NCBI RefSeq assembly: GCF_001274935.1
Contig: NZ_LILC01000007.1
Span: forward strand, 1-64,000
DNA: 64,000 nt
Source: Priestia koreensis
GTDB lineage: Bacteria > Bacillota > Bacilli > Bacillales > Bacillaceae_H
Reading direction: 5' to 3'
Each line of letters opens with the position of its first letter. Position 1 is the first letter of the stretch. Below, in pieces: positions 17,141 to 26,810 of the stretch. A program made the translations under genes and the position numbers. The notes below the pieces were generated by a model. The model was not told the DNA's origin. It ran no database searches and worked only from the letters and a program-made list of their open reading frames with translations.

Positions 17141-18171
17141 GATAAAACTGAATTTACAGTAAAAGGAAAGAGTGCACCTCTTGTAACTTACAAGTATGAT
17201 GATGATCGTCGTATTGAAAAGAATGTAAATGACAAAATCACACGTTACTATTACGACGGAGATAGTATTAATCCTTTATACGAAACAGATGAGAACAGTA
17301 CTATTCTGCGATCTTATGTATATTCAATTGATGGATTGCGTCTGTCTATGGAGACAGGGGGGCAAACTTATTATTATCATTACAACCCACATGGTGATGT
17401 GGTAGCAATGACTGATGATAATGGAAATGTGGTCGTATCATACAGATATGATGCATGGGGGAATGCCCAAAAGCAAGTAACATCTGGACAAGTAGATATT
17501 CAAAATCCATTTACTTATGCAGGATATATGCAGGATGATGAAACAGGGTTCTATTACTTAATTGCTCGTTACTATAACCCTGAGCAGGGAGTATTCTTGT
17601 CAGCAGATCCTGATCCTGGCGACGACGATAATCCTATTACTCAAAATGGTTATGTGTATGCTGATAATAACCCAGTTATGCATGTAAATCCTGACGGACA
17701 TTGGGTATGGCTAGTTGTTAATGCAGGATTTGCTGCTTATGATGGTTATAAAGCTTATAAATCAGGCAAAAGTAAAATGCAAATTGCTTGGGCTGTAGCT
17801 TCTAATTTTGCGAAGGTTAAGTATGCAAAACGAGCAGGTTGTATCTTAAAAGCAATTAACGTAAATAGCAAAGCAAGTAAGAGAGCAAATCATGGATACG
17901 AAATATATACAAAAGTTAATGGAAAAAAACAGGTGGTTAAGGTAGGAATTAGCGGAGTAAAATATCTAAGTCAGGAAAGTCATATAGGGCTACAAGACAA
18001 GCTAATAAATGGACTAAAAAACATAACAAACAGTTCTATACTAGAATTGTAAAAACAAATATGACTAGAAGCAAAGCTTTAAAATGGGAACAAGGGCATG
18101 TAAACAGAGTATATAGAGCAGGTGTGAAATTTGATCCTAGGTTTCATAAAAGACCACAACCTAATATATAA
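17141..18171 (+). pseudogene. RHS-repeat polymorphic toxin, 3' end with GIY-YIG-like toxin domain
   Basis: The frame is open from about 17141 without a start. It reads YD-repeat text (KITRYYYDGDS), then the RHS core end RYDAWGNAQKQ, AGYMQDDETGFYYLIARYYN and SADPDPGDDDNP with YADNNPVMHVNPDG. The variable C-terminus contains YEIYTKVNGKKQVVKVGISG, a GIY-YIG-like start. A one-base shift at about 17981-17988 interrupts it. The next frame continues RATRQANKWTKKHNKQFYTR and ALKWEQGHVNRVYRAG, supplying the expected Arg and Glu, to a stop at 18169-18171. WapA/RHS toxins kill sibling cells by contact; this copy is truncated and broken. Confidence 0.8.
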
Positions 18172-18189
18172 AGAAAACGAGGTGTTATA

Positions 18190-18867
18190 GTGTTAGATAT
18201 TCATATTTATGATTGGGCAAAAAAAAGACCTAAAAAGCATTATATGCTTATACATGGTCTTCGAATTTTTGAAATGATTTTTTGTAAGAAAATGAATAAT
18301 TTAGGCTTTCAACTGGAGGATATAGACAGTATATTGGTCTATTTTTTAGCAGATACCAGAAAGTCAGTAACATATGACGAGAACAAATCTTTACAAGAAG
18401 TTAATGTGTTGGTTCCTGATGATTATACGGCCTTTTTAGAGCTTAATACTGTCGAAGAGAAATACATGGAATTTTGTAGAGTTGTAAAAAAATATGTGTT
18501 ACCAGTTTTACAACTCTATTCTTCGCTTTCACCCGATATAGTGGCACAATATGTAGAAGAATCTTTAGAAGAGATTGTAAAGGAAAATTATGAGAAAGTA
18601 TTTTTGGTAGCTAAAACACCTAAGAAAAGTCCTAATCGCAAAAATACAGCTATTTTAAAAGGATCTCATCGTGTTTCTGGCTTTCAATTATGGTGTGAAA
18701 TTTATAATGAGAAGGGTTTACGGATAGTCAATCAACTGTTGGTAGAGGAAGTTGGACATGAAGGCTTATATGCTAGGTTCCTCGGGGAATTAAAGTGGGA
18801 AAATAATGAGAGAGTTATAGTGAAATCTAAGACCAGTAGTTGGTTTCGTGTCATTGAAATCATTTAA
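18190..18867 (+). CDS. Putative immunity protein for the RHS toxin
   Basis: 225 residues, not matched to a known family. It starts at GTG 18190 with GAGG 7 nt upstream, only 18 nt after the toxin stop, the usual place of the cognate immunity gene. It is cytoplasmic, helical in the middle (EEKYMEFCRVVKKYVLPVL), with a beta-rich C-terminus (KSKTSSWFRVIEII). The immunity role is inferred from position alone. Confidence 0.6.
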   Translation: MLDIHIYDWAKKRPKKHYMLIHGLRIFEMIFCKKMNNLGFQLEDIDSILVYFLADTRKSVTYDENKSLQEVNVLVPDDYTAFLELNTVEEKYMEFCRVVKKYVLPVLQLYSSLSPDIVAQYVEESLEEIVKENYEKVFLVAKTPKKSPNRKNTAILKGSHRVSGFQLWCEIYNEKGLRIVNQLLVEEVGHEGLYARFLGELKWENNERVIVKSKTSSWFRVIEII

Positions 18868-18921
18868 CATTCAAAGCATTAATCGTTTACTCTATAAGAA
18901 AATAACGAGGAGGTAGTTAGA

Positions 18922-19620
18922 ATGGGAGTTTGGGAAGAAGATTTTAATAAAGAAAAGGTAATGTTGGATGACGAATCTCTAGATATTCTAACATTAGCTT
19001 TTGAAGAAGTAACCCAATTATACGAACAAAATCTAAACCGTAAACCGAATAGCGTTGAGATAGAAGCTCTACTAACGTTCTCTCTCAAACATTCTTTCGA
19101 ACAAATGAATGAACAAGATCTTGTAGGTTGTAAATTGAAAACAAAAAAAAGAAAGAAAAAAAGTGGTATTGCTGGAGATGTTATAACGGTCCCCTTAAAT
19201 GAAGATCAATATGTATATGGAATGATTGTGAAGGATGTACGTTATACAGAAGTTGGTGTGTATATGGAATTCTATAATATAATTACTGAAAAGCCCTTAA
19301 AATTTACCCATTTTAAAAGAACGCCAAAGGAAGTGTGTTGTACAATTTACACAGGACTACTTTTTTTAGAAGAAGGTCAGTGGCAAAAAATTGGACATAT
19401 TCACTTTAATCAAGATGCGTATCAACTTCCAAAGTTTTCAGATGAGTTATTAGGCAATTACTACATTTGTGATGGGGCTGCTGAAATAAACCCTGAAATG
19501 GGGTACGTAACATACCAAGTTTCAGAAGAAGAGGCTGCGAAAGTTAAAAATCCCATGGGTCTTTTTGGAAGTCTAGCAACTGAAAACTATTTGAAGGCGG
19601 AAATTTACCACATAGGTTAA
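18922..19620 (+). CDS. Imm26-like immunity protein
   Basis: 232 residues. The C-terminal region KKSGIAGDVITVPLNEDQYV, then YGMIVKDVRY and the closing GQWQKIGHIHF resembles the Imm26 family of polymorphic-toxin immunity proteins (GD-x-x-x-x-P-L...Y-x-x-G). The N-terminal 70 residues are helical and charged. GAGGAGG precedes the ATG. It is the second candidate immunity gene behind the broken RHS toxin, compatible with an accumulated immunity array that outlived its toxin. Confidence 0.65.
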   Translation: MGVWEEDFNKEKVMLDDESLDILTLAFEEVTQLYEQNLNRKPNSVEIEALLTFSLKHSFEQMNEQDLVGCKLKTKKRKKKSGIAGDVITVPLNEDQYVYGMIVKDVRYTEVGVYMEFYNIITEKPLKFTHFKRTPKEVCCTIYTGLLFLEEGQWQKIGHIHFNQDAYQLPKFSDELLGNYYICDGAAEINPEMGYVTYQVSEEEAAKVKNPMGLFGSLATENYLKAEIYHIG

Positions 19621-19748
19621 ATTAATTGCAAAACGAAATTAACCTGCTATTTTAAAAATACATATTAAATAGTCTTTAACCATTCATTCTGTTCACACGT
19701 CCGTGCTATAGTTATGACGTATAGACATTTGGGGAGAGGGAGTAGATA

Positions 19749-20330
19749 ATGATGACTGAAAAAGAGAAAATGCTAGCAGGCGAACCATATGATGCGCGTG
19801 ATGAAGAGTTATTAAATACATATCATCGTGCGAAGGACCTTTTAGAAGCGTATACCCAAACAAACTCTCGTGACGGTGAAAAAAAGTTTGAGATTTTAAC
19901 CAAGCTTTTTGGTTATGCAGGTAAGGGACTTTGGATTGAAAAACCGTTCTTTTGTGATTACGGTGAAAATATTTCAATTGATGAAAACACGTTTGTGAAC
20001 TACAACTGCGTATTTCTTGATGACAATAAAATTACAATTGGCCGCAATGTCTTAATTGCACCAAACGTACAAATCTATACGGCCTCACACCCATTACGCG
20101 CTGAAGAGCGAATTAATGAAGGTGATCCATCTCAGGCACCTTATAAAACGTTCACAAAGCCCGTAACGATTGGCGATAATGTGTGGATTGGAGGGAGTGC
20201 CGTAATCCTTCCTGGTGTAACGATTGGTGATAATGCTGTCATTGGGGCAGGAAGCGTTGTTACAAAATCAATTCCAAGCAATTGTGTGGCAGTCGGAAAT
20301 CCTTGTCGAGTGGTCCAAGAGAATCTTTAA
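19749..20330 (+). CDS. maa: Maltose O-acetyltransferase-like hexapeptide acetyltransferase
   Basis: 193 residues. An N-terminal MTEKEKMLAGEPYDARDEEL helix (the Mac domain) is followed by a left-handed beta-helix with hexapeptide repeats (IGDNVWIGGSAVILPGVTIG) and the GNPCRVV end typical of maltose/galactoside acetyltransferases. It transfers acetyl from acetyl-CoA to sugars. The catalytic His is in the TASHPL segment. The start is ATG 19749 or 19752 behind GGGGAGAGGG. The next gene follows 23 nt after the stop, so the two are probably an operon. Confidence 0.88.
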   Translation: MMTEKEKMLAGEPYDARDEELLNTYHRAKDLLEAYTQTNSRDGEKKFEILTKLFGYAGKGLWIEKPFFCDYGENISIDENTFVNYNCVFLDDNKITIGRNVLIAPNVQIYTASHPLRAEERINEGDPSQAPYKTFTKPVTIGDNVWIGGSAVILPGVTIGDNAVIGAGSVVTKSIPSNCVAVGNPCRVVQENL

Positions 20331-20353
20331 TAAATAGAAGAAGGTGTAATGTC

Positions 20354-20848
20354 ATGAACAATGAACCTATTGTAAAAGAATATTCTCGTGAGTATCAAGA
20401 TCAAGTGGTAGAATTAATTCTTACTATTCAACAAGCCGAGTACAATATTCCAATTACAAAGGGGGACCAGCCGGATTTAATGGCAATAGAGGATTTTTAT
20501 CAAACTGGTAACGGAAACTTTTGGGTGGCCGTCTATAACGATAAAGTCATTGGTACCATTAGTCTGTTAGACATTGGCAACCGTCAAGTTGCGTTAAGGA
20601 AGATGTTTGTGGAGAGAGACTATAGAGGGGCTACATTTAACGCGGCAAGAATTCTATTGAATCATGCTCTTCGCTGGGCGAAAGAAAAGAGCGTAAAAGA
20701 AGTGTACCTTGGAACTACTCCGCAATTTTTAGCTGCACACAGATTTTATGAGAAAAATGGATTTGAAAGTATAGATTCGGATGTTTTACCTGAGAATTTT
20801 CCTATAATGGCAGTTGATAAGAAGTTTTATCGTTATACGGTGGATTGA
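20354..20848 (+). CDS. GNAT-family N-acetyltransferase
   Basis: 164 residues with a GNAT core: VAVYNDKVIGTISLLDIGN, RKMFVERDYRG (acetyl-CoA loop, though the canonical Q/R-x-x-G-x-G/A is degenerate) and AAHRFYEKNGFE. The substrate is unknown. The ATG has AAGGTG upstream. It is second in the unit with the maa-like gene and followed by a terminator. Confidence 0.8.
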   Translation: MNNEPIVKEYSREYQDQVVELILTIQQAEYNIPITKGDQPDLMAIEDFYQTGNGNFWVAVYNDKVIGTISLLDIGNRQVALRKMFVERDYRGATFNAARILLNHALRWAKEKSVKEVYLGTTPQFLAAHRFYEKNGFESIDSDVLPENFPIMAVDKKFYRYTVD

Positions 20849-20876
20849 ACGATTTTTAGGAAAGAACACCTTACGT

Positions 20877-20908
20877 AAAAGCGCTCAGTTTTTTTCTGAG
20901 TGCTTTTC
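20877..20908 (+). terminator. Intrinsic terminator
   Basis: AAAAGCGCTCAG pairs with CTGAGTGCTTTT around a T-rich loop. Confidence 0.75.
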
Positions 20909-21122
20909 TAGTTATTGTGGAAAGTTGTCAATTAGCCAACACCCTTTGAGGGAATTTCATCAATCAAACGTAATTGAAAAGGCTATTACTTTAAAGGAAG
21001 TTTCCAAAAGCACAAATATGTCTAGAGGTCATGTATAGAAAGGGATCGGAAAGAAACAGCTGATAAGTTATACTAAAAATTGGAACGATATAACAAAAGA
21101 ATTCATATAAAGGTGGACGTAT

Positions 21123-22085
21123 ATGCCTAAAACTGACAACATGCTAGCGATTCTATGGATGCTTCGCTCAGGTGAAAAAGTGACAGCAAAACAAATTTCG
21201 GAAAAATTAGAAATTAACATAAGGACTGTGTATCGTTATATTGATACAATTTCAACAAGTGGCGTACCTATTATTTCAGAACCAGGACATAACGGTGGAT
21301 ACACGTTATTGGACAATTTTATGGAAGCGCCGCTTTTTTTTGATTTTGAAGAGCAAACGTCACTCTTTCACGCTGCTGTTTTTGCAGAAGAAGCGGGATA
21401 TTATGGAGGGGAAGCGCTAAATAGGGCGATTTCAAAACTAAAAAACTACTCAAATCAAGATCAGGAGACGAAGGTAAACCAACATTTAACTAGTCTTGAA
21501 GTAATAAGCCAATTAAGTTTACTCTCTACGGAATCTCTTTTGAAGAACCTGCATCAAGCTGTAGCTAACGCGTATTCAGTACAGATTCTCTACAAAAAAA
21601 GTGGGGAAGGTCAGTTAGACGATAGACTTTTCGATCCGTACAAAATTATTTACTGGAATAATAAGTGGTACGTAATTGGGTTTTGCCATCTTAGGGATGA
21701 TATCCGTAGCTTTAGAGTAGACCGAATTGAACATCTACTACTAACAGAAAAGAAGTTTAACCATCCAGAAGATTTTTCAGCGCGTGATTTTTTTATGGAC
21801 AATCTCCTTCCAACGATAGAAGGTAAAGAAGAGCTTATGCACTTAGTTATTCATGGAAAGGAAGGTACGCTGAATGATGTTTGTCAGCATTGGTTTTTAG
21901 GACATTATATAGTTGAACGAAATTCAACTCAAGCAGTGTTCATTCTTGAAAAAGATATTTTACATACATATATACCTTATTTACTGCTACCATACGGTAA
22001 ATCTATTCAAATTATTGAACCAATAGATTTAAAGAAACGATTTATTGAAGTTCTGTCGGAATTAATAAAATTTTATGAAGGATAA
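21123..22085 (+). CDS. HTH/WYL-domain transcriptional regulator
   Basis: 320 residues. The N-terminal DeoR/HTH_11 winged helix reads KVTAKQISEKLEINIRTVYR, then YIDTISTSGVPI and GGYTLLDNF. The central WYL domain is seen in QILYKKSGEGQ, YWNNKWYVIGFCHLRDDIRS (which starts with the YWNNKWYV signature) and FRVDRIEHL. WYL regulators sense a ligand or nucleic acid and often control a neighbour, here the DJ-1 family gene at 22161. AAAGGTGG lies 6 nt upstream of the ATG. Confidence 0.85.
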   Translation: MPKTDNMLAILWMLRSGEKVTAKQISEKLEINIRTVYRYIDTISTSGVPIISEPGHNGGYTLLDNFMEAPLFFDFEEQTSLFHAAVFAEEAGYYGGEALNRAISKLKNYSNQDQETKVNQHLTSLEVISQLSLLSTESLLKNLHQAVANAYSVQILYKKSGEGQLDDRLFDPYKIIYWNNKWYVIGFCHLRDDIRSFRVDRIEHLLLTEKKFNHPEDFSARDFFMDNLLPTIEGKEELMHLVIHGKEGTLNDVCQHWFLGHYIVERNSTQAVFILEKDILHTYIPYLLLPYGKSIQIIEPIDLKKRFIEVLSELIKFYEG

Positions 22086-22122
22086 AAACTTCCCTGACGT
22101 TAGCTGTCAGGGAAGTTTTATT
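22085..22122 (+). terminator. Intrinsic terminator
   Basis: AAAACTTCCCTGAC and GTCAGGGAAGTTTT form a perfect stem, then ATTATAA. It overlaps the stop of the WYL gene. Confidence 0.85.
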
Positions 22123-22160
22123 ATAATTGCGATATAAATCGTGATTAGGAGTGTTATTGG

Positions 22161-22793
22161 ATGCAAACAAAAAAAGTTTATTTATATGTATTTCATACAA
22201 TGTCAGACTGGGAATATGGATATTTAGTGGCCGAACTAAACACAGGAAGGTATTTCAAAAAAGATATACTGCCTTTAAAAATAGTCACGGTAGGAGCTAG
22301 TAAAGAAATCATTACAACGATGGGTGGCCTGAAAATAAAACCAGATATTTCTTTTAGTGATTGTACTCTTGAGAGTGAAGATCTGTTAATTTTGCCTGGA
22401 GGGACTACTTGGGGAGAAGAAATTCATCAACCAATTTTAGAAAGAATGGACGAAGCCTTAAAGATTGGAACGATTGTTGCTGCCATTTGCGGGGCAACTG
22501 ACGCACTCGCCAATATGGGCTACTTAGATACTAGAAGACATACGAGTAATAATTTAGACTACACGAAAATGGTATGTCCTAATTATAAAGGAGAAAAGCT
22601 CTATGAGGGGGGAACTGCTGTCTCTGATGGGAATGTCATTACTGCATCAGGAATAGCTCCTCTGGAATTTGCTATGGAAGTACTAAAAAAATTAGATGTA
22701 TTTGCACCAGATACACTGCATTCGTGGTATAACCTAAATAAAACTCATAAACCTGAATACTTCTTTGAGTTAATGACTTCAATAAATAGCTGA
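22161..22793 (+). CDS. DJ-1/PfpI-family protein (glutamine-amidotransferase-like)
   Basis: 210 residues. LLILPGGTTWGEE and the nucleophile elbow VAAICGATDALANMG (Cys in ICGA) are typical of DJ-1/PfpI proteins, followed by ITASGIAPLEFAMEVL. Members act as glyoxalases, chaperones or stress proteins; a glyoxalase-like role needs testing. It is 75 nt downstream of the WYL regulator, which may control it. The ATG has GGAGTG upstream. Confidence 0.8.
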   Translation: MQTKKVYLYVFHTMSDWEYGYLVAELNTGRYFKKDILPLKIVTVGASKEIITTMGGLKIKPDISFSDCTLESEDLLILPGGTTWGEEIHQPILERMDEALKIGTIVAAICGATDALANMGYLDTRRHTSNNLDYTKMVCPNYKGEKLYEGGTAVSDGNVITASGIAPLEFAMEVLKKLDVFAPDTLHSWYNLNKTHKPEYFFELMTSINS

Positions 22794-22853
22794 GCTAAGG
22801 CAGTTTCATATTATGTTTATTTAAAAACCATGCTTCAGACATAGATTTAAATG

Positions 22854-22899
22854 AAAAAGCCCAATTTCTCCATTCATTAAAGGTGAAGTTGGGCTTTTT
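22854..22899. terminator. Bidirectional terminator
   Basis: AAAAAGCCCAA pairs with TTGGGCTTTTT between convergent genes, with an inner stem. Confidence 0.85.
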
Positions 22900-22914
22900 A
22901 GCATTGAACATTTC

Positions 22915-23793
22915 TTAACGTTGATTTTTCTCTTTTAATTCTAGGTATACAGCGCCCATATCTAACTCGCCTTTACCATTTTCTTTTGCTTCACGGTAGG
23001 TTTGATTAACCGCTTCAGCAAGTGGATAGATTCCTTCCATGCGATCCACTTCATTTTTGACAAGACCTAAATCTTTGGACATAAGTTCCACCTTAAAAGC
23101 AGCCGGGAACTCTTCATTGCGATACATATCCTTTTTCCCTTGGAAAAGAGGCGTATTCATCCCTGATTGAGAAATCATTTCTAGGATTTTTTCTTTCTCT
23201 AAACCAAATTTTTCGCCTAGTAGCAGGGTTTCACCAACTCCTTGTCCAACAATACCGAGAAGGAGGTTAATGGATAGCTTCGCTGCGCTTGCTTTTCCGC
23301 TTGGACCAAAATGAATCGTTTCTTTTCCTAACACGTCAAAGTATGGTTTCAACGTTTTTACAACTTCCTCGTCGCCACCTGCTAGAACAACGAGTTGACC
23401 TGTTTGTGCTACACCCACTGATCCTGATACAGGCGCATCTACATATGTACCGCCTTTTTCTTCAATCATTTTCGCGAATTCTATTGCCTCATCTGGTGCA
23501 ATGGTACTCATATTGACGATGATCTTGCTGTGAAGATCAGCTTCTAGGACACCATTATCTTCCGTTAGTACCGCCTCAATTGCTTTCGTGTTTGAAAGCA
23601 TAAGGAAAATCACGTCTGATTTCTCTACAATCTCTTTCGGTGAAGCGAGTTGTACAGCTCCCGCATCAACCAAAGGCGCTGCTTTATCCGCTGAGCGGTT
23701 GTATACGTTTACGTGATATTCAGCTTTTAATAGATTTTTCGTCATTGGATTTCCCATGTAGCCTAATCCAATCCATCCTAGTGTATGTTGCAT
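22915..23793 (-). CDS. NAD(P)-dependent beta-hydroxyacid dehydrogenase
   Basis: 292 residues of the 3-hydroxyisobutyrate dehydrogenase family (like B. subtilis YkwC). The N-terminal Rossmann motif is GWIGLGYMGNPM, the family signature is VDAPVSGSVGVAQTGQLVVL, and the catalytic lysine is in GKASAAKLSINLLLG. It oxidises or reduces a beta-hydroxyacid or semialdehyde. AAAGGAGG precedes the ATG at 23793. It is a single gene. Confidence 0.9.
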   Translation of the reverse strand: MQHTLGWIGLGYMGNPMTKNLLKAEYHVNVYNRSADKAAPLVDAGAVQLASPKEIVEKSDVIFLMLSNTKAIEAVLTEDNGVLEADLHSKIIVNMSTIAPDEAIEFAKMIEEKGGTYVDAPVSGSVGVAQTGQLVVLAGGDEEVVKTLKPYFDVLGKETIHFGPSGKASAAKLSINLLLGIVGQGVGETLLLGEKFGLEKEKILEMISQSGMNTPLFQGKKDMYRNEEFPAAFKVELMSKDLGLVKNEVDRMEGIYPLAEAVNQTYREAKENGKGELDMGAVYLELKEKNQR

Positions 23794-24075
23794 GATGTGT
23801 GTCCTCCTTTAAATATGAAGATTGCTTTGTTTTCACTATACAAAAATATCGTCTCTAAAAACAAGCAATAGCGCTTTTGACGCTGAGATCACAAAGTTCA
23901 ACATTTCTTCACATCTTCTCCGTTTCATCTACTTGTTTTCAAATCCCTAATCACGTAACATTCTTTTATGGTAAAACCTTTCTTCAGAGAAAGGTGAAAA
24001 CGAGACGCTTTTTTCACTGAGTTAAAATCGCTATCTAAAATAAAATGTAAAAGTAATGCTAAGAAGGGATTATGA

Positions 24076-24342
24076 ATGAAGCAATATTGTTCTGTTATTT
24101 CAATTTGTTTAATGGTAGCTGCCTTTCTGATTAGTCGCTTGTTTTTAGGAGAAGTTAGTATCTCTCCAAGCATCGCGACGTTATCACCGTTTATGGCCTT
24201 TCCAATCTTAGGACTTCTGTTTGCTTATTTCGGATTGAATAATAAATGGCGAACGTTTGGGTTAATTGGAAATAGCTTTATTATGTTAACAGAGTTTATT
24301 TTTCCCATTGTTGTACAGATTTATTTGAGTAGTGCTTTATAA
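24076..24342 (+). CDS. Small membrane protein
   Basis: 88 residues with three hydrophobic segments (about 6-24, 33-53 and 62-85), separated by a short NNKWR loop. AAGAAGGG lies 7 nt upstream of the ATG. Not recognised. It is followed by a terminator. Confidence 0.6.
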   Translation: MKQYCSVISICLMVAAFLISRLFLGEVSISPSIATLSPFMAFPILGLLFAYFGLNNKWRTFGLIGNSFIMLTEFIFPIVVQIYLSSAL

Positions 24343-24409
24343 AAAGAACGTAACTTTAACACCATATACAGTTCGGTTAACTTACTAAACAGATTTCTAC
24401 ACATAACGT

Positions 24410-24448
24410 GAACGAGCACACCTTAATAGAGGAGGAGTGCTCGTTTTT
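24410..24448 (+). terminator. Intrinsic terminator
   Basis: GAACGAGCAC pairs with GTGCTCGTTTTT across a 16-nt loop. Confidence 0.75.
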
Positions 24449-24570
24449 CAATGAGTAGAGGAAACACAAGGAAAAGAAAATGCTTTTCGTGTAAAAGTCT
24501 GATACGATAAATACATAACCATCTATCGTATACCCGCGCGAGATGAACCTCAAAAGGAGTGTATCTACAA

Positions 24571-24774
24571 ATGAAACAACCTCAAAAATCAGTCGATGAG
24601 ATGTCACTAGACGAATTAAAGATAGAGTTTGCCAAACTACTGAAGGAAAACCCGCCCCGCAAAGTGTCAGTCGATGCGAACGGCACAATCGTTTTAGATC
24701 CAACAAATCCATTTGACAGAGAATGGTTTGACAATGATAAGGCATATGGAGGCTATGCAGAAGAAGAGAAGTGA
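24571..24774 (+). CDS. Small acidic hypothetical protein
   Basis: 67 residues, acidic, no membrane segment. MSLDELKIEFAKLLKEN forms a helix, followed by a beta-like VSVDANGTIVLDP and a C-terminal acidic tail. A GTG at 24559 overlaps the AAAGGAG, so the ATG at 24571 (11-nt spacing) is used. The stop lies inside the terminator stem. Function unknown. Confidence 0.65.
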   Translation: MKQPQKSVDEMSLDELKIEFAKLLKENPPRKVSVDANGTIVLDPTNPFDREWFDNDKAYGGYAEEEK

Positions 24775-24804
24775 CGTTGTGCAGTCACTTCTCTTCTTGG
24801 TTTT
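24761..24804 (+). terminator. Intrinsic terminator overlapping the gene end
   Basis: AAGAAGAGAAGTGAC and GTCACTTCTCTTCTT form a perfect stem followed by GGTTTTA. The stop codon TGA is within the left arm. Confidence 0.85.
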
Positions 24805-24885
24805 ATGGATTAAGAAACACTGGCAAATATTTTCATGAACTAAAAGAAAGAGGATATTTACCTACATCATTCTATTAGCTAAAAT

Positions 24886-25467
24886 TCATTCATGAGTAAG
24901 GGGTTGATTTTGAGAGATCATTGTCTTTTTAATGCGTTTTAATGCAATAATGAAGATAACAACTGTACTGAATCCTGCGATTAGGAATAGACTATGATCC
25001 ATTCCCCAATTTAAGATCTCTTTAAAGCTGATGATCTTTCCGACTTTATACATAACATAAGTCCATAATCCAGTATACGCACCAGCTGCGAGAAATGTTG
25101 TCAAGAGATATTGGATCAACGAAAACCCCAGTATGCCTGCTACGTAGTGTGCAGGATGGCGAAGACATGGTGTGAAAAAGGACAGCGCAATCGCCCATTT
25201 GCCATGGCGGTTAAGAAAGTTCTGTGCACGAGTAAGGTGTTTACCGTTCAAAAATCGCTGAAGAAATGGAATCGTTCGAAAAAATCGTCCTACCGCATAA
25301 AACGCACTGAACGAAACAAAAAACACGGTCCATGAAGCAATCCACATCCAAATAGGATTCACTCCATGATGATTCCAAATTCCAAGCTGTGTCGCAAGTA
25401 ACACGTCATCTGATAAAGGCGTAAAAATAATGGCTATACTCATTCGAACAAACTCTATGATGTCCAT
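24886..25467 (-). CDS. DedA/VTT-domain membrane protein
   Basis: 193 residues, four to five membrane segments. The motif region GRFFRTIPFL and SFFTPCLRHPAHYVAGILGF, with the arginine-proline re-entrant signature, matches the DedA (SNARE-associated, VTT) family of undecaprenyl-phosphate/phospholipid scramblases. The open frame starts at 25482, but GAGG lies 7 nt before the ATG at 25467, so MDIIEFVRM is used. Single gene; role in envelope homeostasis inferred from family. Confidence 0.8.
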   Translation of the reverse strand: MDIIEFVRMSIAIIFTPLSDDVLLATQLGIWNHHGVNPIWMWIASWTVFFVSFSAFYAVGRFFRTIPFLQRFLNGKHLTRAQNFLNRHGKWAIALSFFTPCLRHPAHYVAGILGFSLIQYLLTTFLAAGAYTGLWTYVMYKVGKIISFKEILNWGMDHSLFLIAGFSTVVIFIIALKRIKKTMISQNQPLTHE

Positions 25468-25775
25468 ATTCATTCCTCGCATTTCGTTTGTGATGATTTC
25501 AGTATAGAAAGAAATTCTTTCTGAAATATGCCGAAAAAACTTAACAATTCTTAAGTTTTTTCAAAAAGAAGTGGACGGAATGTAGACAAACAGTTGAAAA
25601 AGTAGAAACTTCTATTTATAATATATTTTTGTACTTTTGTTTTCGAAAAGTGCAGTCTAAGGGGTTTTGTAGATCCCTGCAAGTTTAGAAGTATTGTTAG
25701 TTTATCAGAAATGATAGGACTTCCTACATGCGTTTATATCTTGCAAATATAAAAACTAGTTAGGTGGTAAAAGAA

Positions 25776-26729
25776 ATGACAGCAGTCGATGTAAAACCTT
25801 ATCGAGTATTACTTTATTACATGTATGTTCCTATTGAAAATCCAGAGGAGTTTGCAGCAAAACATTTAGCGTTTTGTAAAGAGCTTGGACTTAAAGGTCG
25901 TATCCTCGTTGCAGCTGAGGGGATTAACGGTACCGTTTCTGGACCAGTAGAGCAAACAGACGAATATATGCGAGTGATGAACGAAGATCCTGCCTTCGCT
26001 CAAATGGCGTTCAAAGTGGACGAAGCAGATGGTCATGCCTTCAAAAAAATGCACGTTCGCGCACGCGACGAGTTAGTAACGCTTCGTTTAGAAGACGATA
26101 TTAACCCGAATGAAATTACAGGTAAACATTTAAAACCAGCAGAATTCTATGAAGCGATGCAAGATGATAATACGGTCGTAATCGATGCTCGTAATGACTA
26201 TGAGTATGATCTAGGTCATTTCAGAGGCGCGATTAAGCCCGATATCGAAACATTCCGCGAGCTTCCAGACTGGATTCGTGAAAATAAAGAAATGTTAGAT
26301 GGTAAAAAGATTCTAACCTACTGCACAGGCGGAATTCGCTGTGAGAAATTCTCAGGATGGTTAAAACGTGAAGGCTTTGAAGATGTAAACCAGCTTCACG
26401 GCGGAATTGTCACATATGGAAAAGACCCAGAAGTTCAAGGTGAGCTATGGGACGGAAAATGCTACGTGTTCGATGAGCGTATTAGCGTAGACGTAAACCG
26501 TAAAGAGCATGTGGTTGTTGGGAAAGATTACTTTACTGGTGAGCCTTGTGAACGCTACGTAAACTGTGCAAACCCTGAATGTAATAAAAAAATCATTACG
26601 TCAGAAGAGAACGAGCACAAACATTTACGTGGATGCACACATGAATGCCGCGTACACCCAAGAAACCGTTATGTAAAAGAGCATAATTTAACAGAAGAAG
26701 AAGTGGCTGAGCGTTTAAGCCGCATTTAA
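25776..26729 (+). CDS. trhO: tRNA uridine(34) hydroxylase, rhodanese-like
   Basis: 317 residues. The N-terminal acylphosphatase-like domain ([14 protein letters not shown]) precedes a rhodanese domain with the active-site loop [11 protein letters not shown] (C183, C189). The C-terminus has many Cys/His ([23 protein letters not shown]). This is the TrhO/YceA architecture, which uses oxygen to form 5-hydroxyuridine at tRNA position 34. AGGTGG lies 8 nt before ATG 25776. The DNA at 25468-25763 is empty of genes and presumably holds the promoter. Confidence 0.93.
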   Translation: MTAVDVKPYRVLLYYMYVPIENPEEFAAKHLAFCKELGLKGRILVAAEGINGTVSGPVEQTDEYMRVMNEDPAFAQMAFKVDEADGHAFKKMHVRARDELVTLRLEDDINPNEITGKHLKPAEFYEAMQDDNTVVIDARNDYEYDLGHFRGAIKPDIETFRELPDWIRENKEMLDGKKILTYCTGGIRCEKFSGWLKREGFEDVNQLHGGIVTYGKDPEVQGELWDGKCYVFDERISVDVNRKEHVVVGKDYFTGEPCERYVNCANPECNKKIITSEENEHKHLRGCTHECRVHPRNRYVKEHNLTEEEVAERLSRI

Positions 26730-26745
26730 TTTTAAAAGGTTAACA

Positions 26746-26787
26746 AAACAGGACTTTCTTTCAATGAGAAAGTCTTGTTTTGTTTTT
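26746..26787 (+). terminator. Intrinsic terminator
   Basis: AAAACAGGACTTTCT pairs with AGAAAGTCTTGTTTT, then GTTTTTAT. Confidence 0.85.
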
Positions 26788-26810
26788 ATAAAAAGCTTTG
26801 CACTTACGAA

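Noticed and set aside
24377..24745. 122-codon open frame on the minus strand
   Set aside because: Antisense to the small acidic protein gene and its terminator; no ribosome site and implausible composition.
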